Shown: positions 33,244-40,897 of the stretch, piece by piece | Layout: every line of letters begins with the position of its first letter | Position numbering within the stretch: the stretch's first letter is position 1 | Assembly: GCF_000718555.1 (NCBI RefSeq) | Contig: NZ_JOAN01000014.1 | Span: 1 to 64,000 of the forward strand | Direction of reading: 5' to 3' | Origin: Micromonospora chokoriensis | Lineage (GTDB): Bacteria; Actinomycetota; Actinomycetes; Mycobacteriales; Micromonosporaceae | DNA length: 64,000 bases | Position numbers and translations under genes: made by a program | The notes under the pieces: generated by a model | Database searches by the model: none | Told to the model about the DNA's origin: nothing | What the model saw: only the letters and a program-made list of their open reading frames with translations

Positions 33244-34593
33244 ATGCACCCCGCAACGCCCCCCACCACTGACGCGCCCGTCGGGCGCGCTCACCGTACC
33301 CCGCTGCCTCGGCGGCGCCTGCTGCGTGGCCTGCTCGCCGCAGCGGTCGCCGCGCCGCTGATGTTCGGTGCCGCCGCCTGCGGAGACGACGGCAGCGGTG
33401 CCGCCGATCCGAACGCGCCGGTCAAGCTCTCCATCTTCTGGTGGGGCGGCGACGCCCGGGCCAAGCTGACCGAGGACGCGCTGGCCCTCTACACCAAGAA
33501 GCACCCGAACGTGACCTTCGAGAAGACCTGGCAGGCCAACCAGGGCTACTTCGACAAGCTGGCCACGCTCACCGCCGGCGGCAACCCGCCGGACCTGTTC
33601 CAGATCGACGACAACTACCTGGCCGAGTACGCGGCCCGCAACACCACGCTCGACCTCACCTCCTACCAGAAGTCCGGAAAGCTGGACACCTCCAAGTTCC
33701 CCGAGAGCCTCTGGCAGTACGGCGTCGTCGACGGCAAGCTCGCCGGCCTGGCCGCCGGTGAGAACACCCAGGGCCTGGTCTACAACAAGACGCTGTTGAC
33801 CAAGAACAACCTGCCCGAGCCGACCACCGGGATGAGCTGGGAGGCGCACATCGCCTGGGCCGAGCAGGTCACCGCCAAGACCAAGGTGCCCGGCACCCAG
33901 GACCCGAGCGCCGACTACAAGGCGTTCTGGGTCTGGTTGCGCCAGCAGGGCAAGGACCTCTACAAGGGCAAGGAGTTGGGCTTCACCGCCGAGGATGTGA
34001 CCGCGTGGTTCGACCTGTGGAAGGGCGCCCGGGACCGCAAGGCCACGCCGAGCGCCGACATCATCCACGAGGGCAACTCCAGCGATGTCACCAAGCAACT
34101 GGTGGTCACCGGCAAGTCGGCGACCTCCTGGGTCTGGGCCAACCAGATGCCGGACCTGAAGAAGAACACCAAGGACGAGCTGGGCGTGATCGCCTACCCA
34201 GGTGACCCCAGCGCACAGTGGGCGCGAGCGTCGATGTACTGGTCGGTCTTCAAGGGCAGCAAGAACAGGGACGTCGCGGTCGACGTGATCAACTTCCTGA
34301 ACAACGACCAGGAGGCGGTCACGCTGCTCGGCACCGACCGTGGTCTGCCGTCCAACCTGGACCTGCGCCGGGTGGTCAGCGACAACACCACCGACCCGGC
34401 CATGAAGCAGTCGATCGCCGTCGAGGCGGAGCTGACCCAGAAGTTCGGCCCGTCGCCGCAGGTGCCGATCAAGGGACACAGCAAGGTCAAGTCCGAGCTG
34501 ATCAAGGCCGCCGAGAACGCGCAGTACGGCCGGGCCACTCCCGCCGAGGCGGCCGCCCAGTTCGTCGAGGCGTGCAAGTCCGCCATCGCCTGA
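33244..34593 (+). CDS. ABC sugar transporter, extracellular solute-binding lipoprotein
   Basis: This 449-residue family 1 (sn-glycerol-3-phosphate/maltose-type) binding protein has an N-terminal basic region (PLPRRRLLRGLL) and the lipobox FGAAAC, so it is a membrane-anchored lipoprotein on the outer face. The mature protein starts KLSIFWWGGDARAKLTEDA, typical of this family, and the middle contains LFQIDDNYLAEYAA and GLVYNKTLLTKN. It delivers sugar to the two permeases that follow. The locus makes a uronate, uronide or pectin fragment a likely ligand; the ATPase is absent and is presumably a shared MsiK-type protein encoded elsewhere. Confidence 0.9.
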   Translation: MHPATPPTTDAPVGRAHRTPLPRRRLLRGLLAAAVAAPLMFGAAACGDDGSGAADPNAPVKLSIFWWGGDARAKLTEDALALYTKKHPNVTFEKTWQANQGYFDKLATLTAGGNPPDLFQIDDNYLAEYAARNTTLDLTSYQKSGKLDTSKFPESLWQYGVVDGKLAGLAAGENTQGLVYNKTLLTKNNLPEPTTGMSWEAHIAWAEQVTAKTKVPGTQDPSADYKAFWVWLRQQGKDLYKGKELGFTAEDVTAWFDLWKGARDRKATPSADIIHEGNSSDVTKQLVVTGKSATSWVWANQMPDLKKNTKDELGVIAYPGDPSAQWARASMYWSVFKGSKNRDVAVDVINFLNNDQEAVTLLGTDRGLPSNLDLRRVVSDNTTDPAMKQSIAVEAELTQKFGPSPQVPIKGHSKVKSELIKAAENAQYGRATPAEAAAQFVEACKSAIA

Positions 34594-34618
34594 CCGGCCG
34601 CGAGGAGAGGAGCTGTTC

Positions 34619-35602
34619 GTGGCGCTGACCACGGCGCCCGACCCGACCCGAGGCGGCCCCGGATCCGTCCGGGCCCACACGCGGCGGCGTGGGCCCGGAC
34701 GGATCCGGCACAGCGAAGGTCTGGCGGGGTACGTCTTCCTGTCGCCGTGGCTCATCGGCCTGATGGGCATCACGGCGGTCCCCATGCTGCTGTCGCTCTA
34801 CCTGAGCTTCACCGACTACGACATTCTCACCCCGTTCTCCGAGGCGCAGTGGGTGGGGTGGGCCAACTACGAACGGATGTTCACCGCCGACCCGTCGTAC
34901 TGGCATGCGGTGCGGGTGACCCTGACCTTCGCGCTGATCGCCGTACCGCTGAAGCTGGCCGCGGCGCTCGGCGTGGCGCTGCTGCTCAACCGCGCCTGGC
35001 GCGGGGTCGGGCTCTTCCGGGGGTTGTTCTACCTGCCGTCCCTGCTCGGCGGCAGCGTCGCGCTGGCCATCGTCTGGGTCAACATGTTCAACCGCGACGG
35101 CGCGTTCAACTCGCTGCTGGGCCTCTTCGGCATCACCGGCAAACCGTGGGTCAACGACCCCGACTGGGCCCTGGAAACCCTGATGGTGCTCGCCATCTGG
35201 CAGTTCGGCGCACCGATGGTGATCTTCCTGGCCGGGCTCAAGCAGGTGCCCACCGAGCTGTACGAGGCCGCGTCGGTCGACGGGGCCGGCCGGTGGCGTC
35301 AGTTCCGCAACGTCACCCTGCCGATGCTCTCCCCGGTCATCTTCTTCAACCTGGTGCTGGAGACCATCAACGGCTTCCAGGGCTTCACCGCCGCGTTCGT
35401 GCTCAGCAACGGCACCGGCGGCCCGGTCGACTCCACCCTGATGTACACGCTGAACCTCTACATCACCGGCTTCACCGACCTCGACATGGGCTACGCCTCG
35501 GCGATGGCCTGGGTGTTCCTGCTCGCCATCGCGGTCATCACCGCGATCTTCTTCAGCACCGGGCGGTTCTGGGTGCACTACTCCGACGGGGAGGACCGGT
35601 GA
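34619..35602 (+). CDS. ABC sugar transporter permease (MalF/UgpA-like)
   Basis: The 327-residue product starts at a GTG with GAGAGGAG upstream. After a short basic N-terminus (RRRGPGRIRH) six membrane helices are visible, beginning GYVFLSPWLIGLMGITAVPML. The EAA loop that contacts the ATPase is EAASVDGAGRWRQFRNVTLPMLSP. It is paired with the second permease, whose ATG overlaps its stop. Together they form the inner-membrane channel for the binding protein encoded upstream. Confidence 0.92.
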   Translation: MALTTAPDPTRGGPGSVRAHTRRRGPGRIRHSEGLAGYVFLSPWLIGLMGITAVPMLLSLYLSFTDYDILTPFSEAQWVGWANYERMFTADPSYWHAVRVTLTFALIAVPLKLAAALGVALLLNRAWRGVGLFRGLFYLPSLLGGSVALAIVWVNMFNRDGAFNSLLGLFGITGKPWVNDPDWALETLMVLAIWQFGAPMVIFLAGLKQVPTELYEAASVDGAGRWRQFRNVTLPMLSPVIFFNLVLETINGFQGFTAAFVLSNGTGGPVDSTLMYTLNLYITGFTDLDMGYASAMAWVFLLAIAVITAIFFSTGRFWVHYSDGEDR

Positions 35603-36492
35603 TGGTGACGCTCACCCCGACTGTCGACGCGCCAACGCCGACCACGCGTCGCCGGCCCGGCGGACGGCCGGTCCTGCGGCTGCTCATCCTGGTGGCGATC
35701 GTCGCCGTGGTGCTCTACCCGCTGATCTGGATGGTCGGCACCTCGGTGAAGTCCCAGGAGGAGATCGTCAACAACGTCGGGCTGCTGCCCGAGCGGTTCA
35801 CCCCGGGCAACTACACCGCCGGGTGGTCCAACTTCGACGTCAGCTTCGGCCGGTTCTTCCTCAACAGCGCGATGGTCAGCCTGCTCACCGTGGTCGGCAA
35901 CGGGCTCTCCTGCCTGCTGGCCGCGTACGCCTTCGCCCGGCTGCGGTTCCGGCTGCGCGGGATGTGGTTCGCCGTCATGATCGGCACACTGCTGCTGCCC
36001 CAGCACGTGCTGATCGTGCCGCAGTACATCCTGTTCCGCACGCTCGGGCTGGTCGGCGGCGAATGGCCGTACCTGCCGCTGCTCATCCCGCAGTTCCTGG
36101 CCACCGAGGCGTTCTTCGTCTTCCTCATGGTGCAGTTCATGCGGGGCGTACCCCGCGAGTTGGACGAGGCGGCCCGGATCGACGGCGCCGGCCCGTTCGG
36201 CATCTTCCGGCACATCATCCTGCCGCTGAGCCGCCCCGCGCTGGTCACCACGGCGATCTTCTCGTTCATCTGGACCTGGAACGACTTCTTCCGCCAGTTG
36301 GTCTTCCTGTCCCAACTGGAGGACTACACCGTGCCGGTCGCGTTGACCCTGTTCATCGACTCCACCAGCCAGAGCGCGGTCGGGCCGATGTTCGCCATGT
36401 CGGTGCTGTCGTTGCTGCCGGTCTTCCTGTTCTTCGTCGCGTTTCAGCGGATGCTCGTCGAGGGGATCAACACAAGTGGCATCAAGGGCTGA
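35602..36492 (+). CDS. ABC sugar transporter permease (MalG/UgpE-like)
   Basis: The 296-residue product starts with the ATG that overlaps the preceding TGA. It has the six-helix MalG layout, with an EAA loop EAARIDGAGPFGIFRHIILPLSRPALVTT. The first helix LLILVAIVAVVLYPLIWMVGTSVK is followed by the periplasmic loop and the helical core. The final FVAFQRMLVEGINTSGIKG is typical of the family C-terminus. No ATP-binding gene is encoded here, so an ATPase shared with other sugar importers is expected. Its 3' end overlaps the next gene by 17 bases. Confidence 0.92.
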   Translation: MVTLTPTVDAPTPTTRRRPGGRPVLRLLILVAIVAVVLYPLIWMVGTSVKSQEEIVNNVGLLPERFTPGNYTAGWSNFDVSFGRFFLNSAMVSLLTVVGNGLSCLLAAYAFARLRFRLRGMWFAVMIGTLLLPQHVLIVPQYILFRTLGLVGGEWPYLPLLIPQFLATEAFFVFLMVQFMRGVPRELDEAARIDGAGPFGIFRHIILPLSRPALVTTAIFSFIWTWNDFFRQLVFLSQLEDYTVPVALTLFIDSTSQSAVGPMFAMSVLSLLPVFLFFVAFQRMLVEGINTSGIKG

Positions 36493-37165
36493 GGCCATCG
36501 AGGTGGGCGGGCGGCGGGACTGGCGCGACGTCGTCCGCGACGCCGCCGACCTGGCGCTGCTCGGCGTCCTGCTGACCCTCGCGGCGGTGCCCTTGCTCAC
36601 CGCCGCTGCGGCGGCGGGCACGGCCAGCGCGGCGGTGCACGACTGGACGCGTACCGGCAGTTGGCCGTCGGCGCGGACGACCCTGCGCCGGTTCGGCCGC
36701 TCGGTGCTGCCGGGCGTGCCGGTCAGTCTGCTCGCGCTCAGCGTGGCCGCGCTGCTCGCCGCCGACCTGGCCGCGCTGGCGACCGGCTCGGTGCCGGGCG
36801 GCCCGGTGGCGCTGCTGGTGACCGCGCTGATCGCGGCCGGCCTGGCCGGGTACGCGGGGCTGGTCGTCGTCGAGGTGGGTGGCAACGGGGGTGGGCGGTG
36901 GCGGGCTGCGGCCCGGTTCACCGCCCGCGCCTGCCTCGACGCGCCTGCCCGCTGGGCCGCGCTCACCGGGGTTACCGCGCTGGCCGGGCTGCTCGCGGTG
37001 CTGGTCGCCCCGGTCGCGGTGCCGATCCTCGCCGGCTACACCGTGGCCGCCCTGCACGCCGTCGCCGGCCGCCTGCCGGTCCCCGCTGACCCTGCCGCCC
37101 GCCGGCCGGTCCCCGCTGACCCCGCCGGCCGCCGGCCGGTCCCCGCGCACCCGGAGCTGCGATGA
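36476..37165 (+). CDS. DUF624 (YesL-like) integral membrane protein with C-terminal repeats
   Basis: The 229-residue product (GTG start, within the permease gene end) has about five predicted membrane helices, from LALLGVLLTLAAVPLLTAAAAA to LAGLLAVLVAPVAVPILAGY. DUF624 genes such as yesL are found beside carbohydrate ABC importers for plant-derived sugars. The C-terminus has a repeated motif (PVPADPAARR, PVPADPAGRR, PVPAHPELR) encoded by a tandem DNA repeat. The function of the family is unknown; a role in the uptake or export of the sugar is inferred. Confidence 0.75.
   Translation: MASRAEAIEVGGRRDWRDVVRDAADLALLGVLLTLAAVPLLTAAAAAGTASAAVHDWTRTGSWPSARTTLRRFGRSVLPGVPVSLLALSVAALLAADLAALATGSVPGGPVALLVTALIAAGLAGYAGLVVVEVGGNGGGRWRAAARFTARACLDAPARWAALTGVTALAGLLAVLVAPVAVPILAGYTVAALHAVAGRLPVPADPAARRPVPADPAGRRPVPAHPELR
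37081..37150 (+). repeat. 30-base tandem repeat (about 2.3 copies) in the DUF624 gene
   Basis: CCCCGCTGAC-type units at 37081-37110 and 37111-37140 are nearly identical, and a third, partial unit begins at 37141. They encode the repeated VPADPAxRRP. Being in frame, copy-number changes would alter only the tail of the membrane protein. Confidence 0.8.
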
Positions 37166-38016
37166 CCAGCGAGGAGTCGGCGCGGCTATTTGTCGGGGGG
37201 ACGGAGGTGGCCCGCTACGTGGTCGACCCTGCGCTGGACGCGCGGCACGGGCCCCGTCCGTACCTGCATCCGGTGCGCACGCTCGGCGGCACGGTGGTCA
37301 CCGACGCGCTGCCAGCCGATCACGTGTGGCATCTGGGCGCCTCCCTGGCCGTGCAGGACGTCAACGGCACCAACCTCTGGGGAGGGCGCACCTACGTCCG
37401 CGACGTCGGCTACACCTGGCGCGCCGACCATGGGCGGATCGCGCACACCGGCTGGTCGGAGCGGTCGGCCGACCGACTGGCCCATCGGCTTGAGTGGCGC
37501 GACCCGCACGGGGCGGTGCTGCTCACCGAGCGCCGTCGGCTCGCCGCAACCCCGCTGGCCGGGGACCTGTCGGCCTGGCGCTTGGACGTGGACTACGCGC
37601 TGAGTGCTCCGGCCGGGCAGGATGTGCGGCTGGGTAGCCCGGCCACCAACGGCCGACCGGACGGGGCCGGCTACGGCGGGTTCTTCTGGCGAGCGGTCTC
37701 GGTCGAGCCCGCGTCGGTGTTCAGCGCCTCGGCGACGGGGGAGGAGGCGGTCAACGGCTCCGACGAGCCGTGGATCGCGCTGCGCGGTACCGGGCCGGAC
37801 GGTAGGGCGTACACCCTGGTGTTTGCTGGTCTCGGCGACGGCGACCGGTGGTTCACCAGGACCGCGATGTATCCGGGCGTGGGGGTGGCGTTCGCCTTCG
37901 AACATCCGGTCACCATCGCGGCCGACGCAAGGCGGCAGGGGCAACACACGGTGGTCGTCGCCGACGGTGCCCTGGACTCCGCCACCGCCGCGGCCCTCGC
38001 CGCGAATCTCACCTGA
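37162..38016 (+). CDS. DUF6807 (PmoA-like) family protein
   Basis: The 284-residue product starts at the ATG overlapping the DUF624 stop. It has the family's conserved pattern: ARYVVDPALDARHGPRPYLHPVRTLGG, then DHVWHLGASLAVQDVNGTNLWGGRTY, and PGVGVAFAFEHPV near the end. These are mainly beta-sheet proteins often encoded beside Gfo/Idh/MocA oxidoreductases and sugar importers, as here. The biochemical activity is unknown to me, and despite the PmoA label it has nothing to do with methane monooxygenase. It closes the rightward operon. Confidence 0.8.
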   Translation: MTSEESARLFVGGTEVARYVVDPALDARHGPRPYLHPVRTLGGTVVTDALPADHVWHLGASLAVQDVNGTNLWGGRTYVRDVGYTWRADHGRIAHTGWSERSADRLAHRLEWRDPHGAVLLTERRRLAATPLAGDLSAWRLDVDYALSAPAGQDVRLGSPATNGRPDGAGYGGFFWRAVSVEPASVFSASATGEEAVNGSDEPWIALRGTGPDGRAYTLVFAGLGDGDRWFTRTAMYPGVGVAFAFEHPVTIAADARRQGQHTVVVADGALDSATAAALAANLT

Positions 38017-38086
38017 TTCCCGTGGTCTGTTCTTCGCCCGACGGATGCTGGCGGCGGACGTGACGGATCAGGAAGCCCCATCCCAA

Positions 38087-38149
38087 CGTCGATCATGAGG
38101 TTATTGTCACGACACGCCGGCCGAGCTGGCAATAACCTCATGATCGACG
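38087..38149. repeat. 63-bp palindromic element, copy A of a dispersed repeat
   Basis: The 20-base arms CGTCGATCATGAGGTTATTG (38087-38106) and their exact complement (38130-38149) flank a 23-base loop containing CGACACGCCG. A second, reverse-oriented copy lies at 57824-57883, with arms and loop conserved. Both lie between convergent gene ends, so they may be mobile palindromes or terminators. Confidence 0.85.
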
Positions 38150-38175
38150 GGGCGGGGGATCGCCGGGGCGGGGGA

Positions 38176-38955
38176 TCAACGGGGCGGGGAACGGGTGGCG
38201 GCGCGGGCCGGGAGGGCGGCGGTTACCCGGATGGCCTTGACGATCGCCGGGATCGAGCCGATCAGCAGTACCAGCCCCCAGATGATCGCGATGATCGCGA
38301 AGACCAGCGCCGCCACGTCGTCGACGATGCTGACCAGGATCACCGGCACCAGGTTGTGCAGGAACTCCAGCACGACAGTGCAGAGCAGGGTGGTGAGGAT
38401 CAGCAGGACGAGGCCCTTGTTCTGCAGGAAGCGGGGCTGGGCCAGCACCAGCAGGCCGGCCCACACGAGCTTGAGCAGCAGCACCAGCCCGAGCAGCACC
38501 GCCGCCTTGCCGACCGGGAAGAACCCCCACAGCGCCAGGTACGCCAGGGTGCCGAACGGGACGGCCAGGAAGAGCGACACCATGATCATCAGCTCCACGA
38601 ACGCGATGACCACCGCGATCAGCCCCACGATGATCAGGATGATCGAGAAGATCAGGCTGGCGACGCCCTGCACCCGACCCTGGACACGTTCGGGCAGGAG
38701 CAGGCCCAGGCAGAACAGCCCGGTGGTCCAGACCGCCACCGCGTCGATCAGCGCCAGGTAGCCGGTGCCCCGTCCGGACGGCTCGCTGACCCCGGACACG
38801 TCGTCGATCTCCACGTCCAGCGTGCCGGCGCTGTCCGCGAGCGCCGCGCCGGCGTCGGCGCCGCCGAGCAGCAGCCCGGCACCCAACTCCACACCGATCG
38901 CCAGGACGATGGCGAGCATGGCCAGCAGCAGGAACGGCTTGCGCAGGTCACCCAC
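38176..38955 (-). CDS. Polytopic membrane protein, last gene of contractile locus 2
   Basis: The product has 259 residues and begins at a GTG after AGGAAGG. It has about six hydrophobic helices, starting with FLLLAMLAIVLAIGVELGAG and including SLIFSIILIIVGLIAVVIAFVELMIMVSLFLA. The loop between the first two helices is acidic and Gly-rich. No enzyme motif is visible. It follows, in the same direction, the genes of the eCIS cluster, and may be an accessory anchor or a gene outside the machine. The C-terminus is basic (PARAATRSPPR). Confidence 0.6.
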   Translation of the reverse strand: MGDLRKPFLLLAMLAIVLAIGVELGAGLLLGGADAGAALADSAGTLDVEIDDVSGVSEPSGRGTGYLALIDAVAVWTTGLFCLGLLLPERVQGRVQGVASLIFSIILIIVGLIAVVIAFVELMIMVSLFLAVPFGTLAYLALWGFFPVGKAAVLLGLVLLLKLVWAGLLVLAQPRFLQNKGLVLLILTTLLCTVVLEFLHNLVPVILVSIVDDVAALVFAIIAIIWGLVLLIGSIPAIVKAIRVTAALPARAATRSPPR

Positions 38956-38997
38956 GGCGGCACCTTCCTCTCCAGTCCGGGTGAGGCCAGGAACGAT

Positions 38998-39459
38998 TCA
39001 GGACGTGGCCACGACGACCTCGCAGCCGCCCAGGCCGGGGCAGCTAAGGCCCACTTCGGTGGCCTGATCGACGGCGATCTTCGCCACCGCCCCGGTGCCG
39101 TCCGCCGCCGGCTCGACCTCGTCGCGGATGGTCAGGTCGGCGTCGCCGGGCGTCGGGGCGACGACCGTGAACCGTGCCGCGCTGCGCAGCACCAGGGTGC
39201 GCAGCCCGCCGGGGTCCGCCACCCGCACCGCGCAGCTGCCGGAGAAGACCAGCCGACCGGGCTCGTCGGCGCAGTCGGCGCTGACCGTCGCCGGGTCCAC
39301 CGTGGACCGCTCGCCGCCCAGCGCGCCCAACCGGTCGATAAACCCGTGCCGGGCCCCCGGATCACCCTGGTCGTCGCGGCCGGCGCCGACCGCGACCGCG
39401 AACAGCGCCACCAGCAGGACGGCGAGCAGCCCCAGCAGCGCCTTCTGCCGACCACTCAT
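38998..39459 (-). CDS. Membrane-anchored extracytoplasmic protein, unknown
   Basis: The 153-residue product has a short basic N-terminus (SGRQK) and one hydrophobic helix (ALLGLLAVLLVALFAVAVGAG) followed by an extracytoplasmic domain of about 125 residues. That domain has four Cys (ADCADE, GSCAVR, LSCPGLGGCEV), suggesting two disulfides. It is beta-rich (FTVVAPTPGDADLTI). Its start overlaps the end of the upstream gene (ATGA at 39459), so it belongs to the same transcriptional unit as the Ig/CBM-like membrane protein. The function is unknown. Confidence 0.65.
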   Translation of the reverse strand: MSGRQKALLGLLAVLLVALFAVAVGAGRDDQGDPGARHGFIDRLGALGGERSTVDPATVSADCADEPGRLVFSGSCAVRVADPGGLRTLVLRSAARFTVVAPTPGDADLTIRDEVEPAADGTGAVAKIAVDQATEVGLSCPGLGGCEVVVATS

Positions 39460-40385
39460 CGCGCCACGGCCTGCGCCACGATCTCGGTGAACCGGATCGT
39501 GTCCACCCCGGCGAAGTAGGAGCTCGTGCCCTGTGTCTTGCCGACCACCAGCAGCGTGACCTGGTGCGGCCCCTTGGCCAGCCGGACCGTTCCGACGTCC
39601 AGGAAATCCGTCTTCTGCACCTTCGGCGTGAAGCCGAGGAACGTGCCGCCGACCTGGTTGCCGTCGATGGTGAAGACGGTGTTGGCGTAGTCGAGGGCCG
39701 TGGTCCGTACCGTGGCGAACCGCCAGGTGCCGTCGGCCGGGATCTGCACCGTCACGGTGACCTGATCGCCGATCGCCAGGCCCGTGAAGAAGAGCTGCTT
39801 GTCCCCGGACCAGGTCACCCCGCAGCAGTTGGGCTGCGCGCCCACGGCCGCCTTGCTCTTCTGCGGCGACTTGACCACCGCGGTGTCCACCAGGCTCTCC
39901 GCCTCGACGGTGACCACCCGGGGTTCGCCCGGGGCGGGCTCGCCGTCGCGGGTCAGCAGGACCACCCCCACGGTCACCACCACCAGCACCAACGCCGCCG
40001 CGGCGGCGATCCACAACCATGGGGTACGCCGTGGCGGCGCGACCGCCCGCACCTCGTACGTGACCCGGCCGCTGGAACGGGAACTCTCCTCCGGGGCGGT
40101 GTTCGCCGAGTACGCGAACCCGGTCATGTCGTAGCGTCGGGGCGGGGTGCCGGCCGGCACGGCGAGCTTGACCAGGAACGACACCGAGCCCTGCCCGGGG
40201 ACCACCCGCTGTGGCTCGGCGACGGTGAACCACGCCCGCTGGGAGCCGTCACCGGGCGCCACGTCGAACACCACCGTGTCCGGCGCGTTGCCCGGGTTGG
40301 AGACGGTGAAGGTCAGCTCGCCGCTGTTGCGCGGGTCGAGGGTGAACTGCTCGGCGGCGGCGACGACCGCCCACTCGGTGGTCAT
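39456..40385 (-). CDS. Membrane-anchored protein with Ig-like N-terminus and C-terminal ligand-binding-like domain
   Basis: The 309-residue product has an N-terminal Ig/NPCBM-like domain of about 110 residues (PGNAPDTVVFDV, GQGSVSFLVKLAVPAG), which is unusual for being cytosolic-side. A single hydrophobic helix follows (PWLWIAAAAALVLVVVTVGVVLL), and the C-terminal domain is beta-rich with a fold like carbohydrate-binding modules (TWSGDKQLFFTGLAIGDQVTVTV, VGTVRLAKGPHQVTLLVV). The NCCGV pair of Cys is notable. Start overlaps the tail protein I-like stop. It may tether the machine, or its target ligand, to the membrane; this is inferred. Confidence 0.65.
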   Translation of the reverse strand: MTTEWAVVAAAEQFTLDPRNSGELTFTVSNPGNAPDTVVFDVAPGDGSQRAWFTVAEPQRVVPGQGSVSFLVKLAVPAGTPPRRYDMTGFAYSANTAPEESSRSSGRVTYEVRAVAPPRRTPWLWIAAAAALVLVVVTVGVVLLTRDGEPAPGEPRVVTVEAESLVDTAVVKSPQKSKAAVGAQPNCCGVTWSGDKQLFFTGLAIGDQVTVTVQIPADGTWRFATVRTTALDYANTVFTIDGNQVGGTFLGFTPKVQKTDFLDVGTVRLAKGPHQVTLLVVGKTQGTSSYFAGVDTIRFTEIVAQAVAR

Positions 40386-40897
40386 GACGACTCCTCTTCC
40401 AGGACGATCTCGACGGTCGTCGAGGCGGGTTTCTCCGCCTCGACGATGCGGGTGATCACGGCGAGCTGGCCGGCGGCGGCGACCGGCACCCGCACCACGA
40501 CGTGAAAGGGCCGTTCGTCCGGCTCGTCGATCGCGAAGCCCGACATCCCGGTGGCCAGCTCGAGGGCTCTGCGCATCCCGTACGGGGTGCCCCGCCAGCG
40601 GGCCAGCAGGGCGGCGTTGGCGACCAGGTCGCGCAGTCGACCCACCGGCAGCGGCAGCGGGGTGTCCGGTCGAGGTGCGGCCACCACGTGGTCCATCGCC
40701 ACCCAGCGGGTCAACCGCACGACCAGCCCGTCCGGCGCCCGGTACGGGTCGAACAGCGCGTCCACCTCGGCGAGGATCGCCTCGTCCGGGGCGTGCAGCC
40801 CCTCCATCACGTCCAGCAGCGCCCAGAGCACGCTGCCCGGCACGCAGGCCCGCTGGTAGGCGGCGGGCAGCAGCCGTTCAATCGCCGAGCGTCGCAT
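40382..40897 (-). CDS. Tail protein I-like protein (eCIS baseplate)
   Basis: The 171-residue product starts YQRACVPGSVLWALLDVMEGLHAPDEAILAEVDALFDPYRAP. That matches the family's conserved start, in which an Asp/Glu-rich helix is followed by 'FDPYRAP'. It continues with LVANAALLARWRGTPYGMRRALELATG. This phage tail protein family is always encoded next to the baseplate J-like protein, and its ATG overlaps that gene's end by 20 bases. It forms the outer baseplate wedge. Confidence 0.85.
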   Translation of the reverse strand: MRRSAIERLLPAAYQRACVPGSVLWALLDVMEGLHAPDEAILAEVDALFDPYRAPDGLVVRLTRWVAMDHVVAAPRPDTPLPLPVGRLRDLVANAALLARWRGTPYGMRRALELATGMSGFAIDEPDERPFHVVVRVPVAAAGQLAVITRIVEAEKPASTTVEIVLEEESS

